In this document: positions 13,701 to 14,808 of the stretch, piece after piece
Layout: every line of letters begins with the position of its first letter
How positions within the stretch are numbered: the first letter of the stretch is position 1
NCBI GenBank assembly: GCA_031271635.1
Contig: JAISVG010000013.1
Span: 1-14,808 of the forward strand
Direction of reading: 5' to 3'
DNA: 14,808 nucleotides
Source: Erysipelotrichaceae bacterium
GTDB taxonomy: Bacteria; Bacillota_I; Bacilli_A; RFN20; CAG-826
Notes under the pieces: generated by a model
What the model was told of the DNA's origin: nothing
The model's input: the letters and a program-made list of their open reading frames with translations, nothing else
Databases searched by the model: none
Made by a program: the position numbers and the translations under genes

Positions 13701-14729
13701 ATGAAATACAAAGTATTGGTCTATGATACGAAAGATTATGATCGTGAGAATTTTGAGTTACTAAAGGGGACTGATTTTGACATTGATTATCTTGATACGA
13801 AAATTGATATCAACACCGCCAAATTGGCGAAAGGTTATCATGCTGTTTGTGTTTTCGTTAATGATAATGTTAATAAAGCGGTAATTGATGTTTTATATCG
13901 GGCTGGAATTAGGCTCTTAGCTCTTAGAAGCGCTGGGTATAATAATGTTGACGTGACCTATATCTATCAAAAAATCCATGTTGTTCGCGTTCCTGATTAC
14001 TCTCCCTACGCCGTCGCAGAACATGCAATCGCCCTGTTATTATCATTAAACCGCAAAATTCATAAAGCCTATAACCGGACACGAGATCATAATTTTTCTT
14101 TATCACGACTACAAGGTTTTGATCTTCATGGCAAAACCATTGGGGTGATTGGTACTGGAAAAATCGGACGAGTGTTCATCGATATTTGTCTTGGTTTTGG
14201 AATGAAGGTTCTTGCCTATGATGCTTTCCCTTATGAAGATAAGCGAATTAACTTTGTCGACCTTGAAACTCTTTACCAACAATCCAATATCATTTCTTTA
14301 CATGTCCCACTTCTTAATGATACAAAGCACATGATTAACGCTAAATCTATCGCCATGATGAAAGATGATGTCATTATTATTAACACCTCTCGCGGTGGAT
14401 TAATCAATTCTTCTGATTTACTAGATGGTTTGATTAAACGCAAAATTGGGGGAGCTGCGCTTGATGTATATGAAGAAGAGGCTAGTATTTTCTTTGAGGA
14501 TTTTAGTTATGAAATCATTCAAGACGAAGTGATAACAAGGCTTATCGCTCTTCCAAATGTCCTTCTTACTTCACATCAAGCTTTTCTTACTAAAGAAGCC
14601 CTATCAAATATCGTCACCACAACCCTCAATAATATTAAAGATTTTTTCCAAGATAAGCCCTTACAAAATGAGATTTGTGATGCTTGTAAAAAAGCTGCTA
14701 CTTGCGAAAAAAAACACCGCTGTTTTTAA
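13701..14729 (+). CDS. ldhA: D-lactate dehydrogenase (LdhA type) with Cys-rich C-terminal tail
   Basis: A 342-residue cytoplasmic NADH-dependent enzyme that reduces pyruvate to D-lactate. It is close in pattern to E. coli LdhA (329 residues): LRSAGYNNVD (75-84), RVPDYSPYAVAEH (96-108), NAD-binding GVIGTGKIG (148-156), NTSRGGLI (228-235), DVYEEE, FFED, and TSHQAFLT (290-297). The catalytic triad aligns as Arg231, Glu260 and His292. It differs by a tail after Asn-Glu-Ile (323-325) with four Cys at 326, 329, 335 and 341 (CX2CX5CX5C) and a His, a possible zinc or redox site (inference). With pyk it supports a lactate-producing fermentation. The gene has no Shine-Dalgarno and is preceded by a TATAAT element. 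Confidence 0.93.
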   Translation: MKYKVLVYDTKDYDRENFELLKGTDFDIDYLDTKIDINTAKLAKGYHAVCVFVNDNVNKAVIDVLYRAGIRLLALRSAGYNNVDVTYIYQKIHVVRVPDYSPYAVAEHAIALLLSLNRKIHKAYNRTRDHNFSLSRLQGFDLHGKTIGVIGTGKIGRVFIDICLGFGMKVLAYDAFPYEDKRINFVDLETLYQQSNIISLHVPLLNDTKHMINAKSIAMMKDDVIIINTSRGGLINSSDLLDGLIKRKIGGAALDVYEEEASIFFEDFSYEIIQDEVITRLIALPNVLLTSHQAFLTKEALSNIVTTTLNNIKDFFQDKPLQNEICDACKKAATCEKKHRCF

Positions 14730-14742
14730 GATGTGGTGCTTT
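14707..14742 (-). terminator. Terminator of the right-edge minus-strand gene, overlapping the ldhA 3' end
   Basis: On the minus strand AAAGCACC (14742-14735) pairs with GGTGTTTT (14718-14711), with one G-U pair, and is followed by eight T (14714-14707). The structure lies partly inside the last codons of ldhA, whose Cys-tail Lys codons form the A-run. Confidence 0.65.
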
Positions 14743-14758
14743 CCAATAGAATTTAGTG

Positions 14759-14808
14759 CTATTCAATAAAAGCCGAAGCTTTACGCTTACCTTTAACTAA
14801 GATAGTAA
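14759..14808 (-). CDS. C-terminal end of an unidentified minus-strand gene (runs off the window)
   Basis: The minus-strand frame from the window edge to TAG 14761-14759 encodes Thr-Ile-Leu-Val-Lys-Gly-Lys-Arg-Lys-Ala-Ser-Ala-Phe-Ile-Glu. A terminator with a T-run follows at once, which supports a real gene end. A Val-Lys-Gly-x-Arg pattern near the end is seen in Mur ligases such as MurF, but 15 residues are too few to assign. It converges with ldhA. Confidence 0.55.
   Translation of the reverse strand, partial: TILVKGKRKASAFIE

Overview
The window is AT-rich, densely packed bacterial DNA in the style of a low-GC Firmicute close to the Mollicutes (Acholeplasma / RF39 / Erysipelotrichia-like). 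Clues are short intergenic gaps, overlapping stops and starts, a potABCD operon with a mollicute-like over-long PotA, and an LdhA/pyruvate-kinase fermentative metabolism. TGG encodes Trp, and TGA ends at least two well-defined genes (854-856 and 2314-2316), so the standard bacterial code applies. The species cannot be named from the sequence.

Left part, minus strand: (a) a three-gene module, read from 1582 down to the window edge, of a VTC/polyphosphate-polymerase-like protein, a DUF4956 membrane protein and the start of a lipoprotein running off the edge; (b) a three-gene operon, 3888 down to 1642, of a duplicated DUF1538 membrane protein and two small P-II-like proteins. Pyruvate kinase diverges from (b) on the plus strand (3968-5407).

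Middle, plus strand: potA-potB-potC-potD (5666-10317), a spermidine/putrescine ABC importer with translationally coupled genes. Its PotA has a long C-terminal extension, and its binding protein is anchored by a C-terminal transmembrane helix instead of a lipid. A tRNA-Cys(GCA) follows at 10340-10415. A small unknown ORF starts at the base after the tRNA CCA, and the tRNA acceptor strand forms its Shine-Dalgarno sequence. Next come a terminator, a stretch of degraded-looking DNA and a small-membrane-protein gene broken by three apparent single-base homopolymer indels.

Right part: a GT2 glycosyltransferase (plus) converges with 2 bp spacing on a PHP-family histidinol-phosphatase-like gene (minus). 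Divergent from the latter is an LdhA-type D-lactate dehydrogenase with an added Cys-rich tail. The last 50 bases hold the end of a minus-strand gene whose terminator lies partly inside the ldhA 3' end.

Functionally, pyruvate kinase and D-lactate dehydrogenase form the end of a glycolysis-to-lactate route; PotABCD imports polyamines; the two minus-strand operons look like envelope/polyphosphate-related and P-II-controlled transport modules of unknown substrate. The most striking pattern is that four genes without a Shine-Dalgarno sequence each have a -10-like hexamer ending exactly 6 nt before the ATG, which predicts leaderless mRNAs. The strongest single oddity is the tRNA-Cys acceptor strand doubling as the ribosome binding site of the next gene. 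No CRISPR array, insertion sequence or phage gene was seen.
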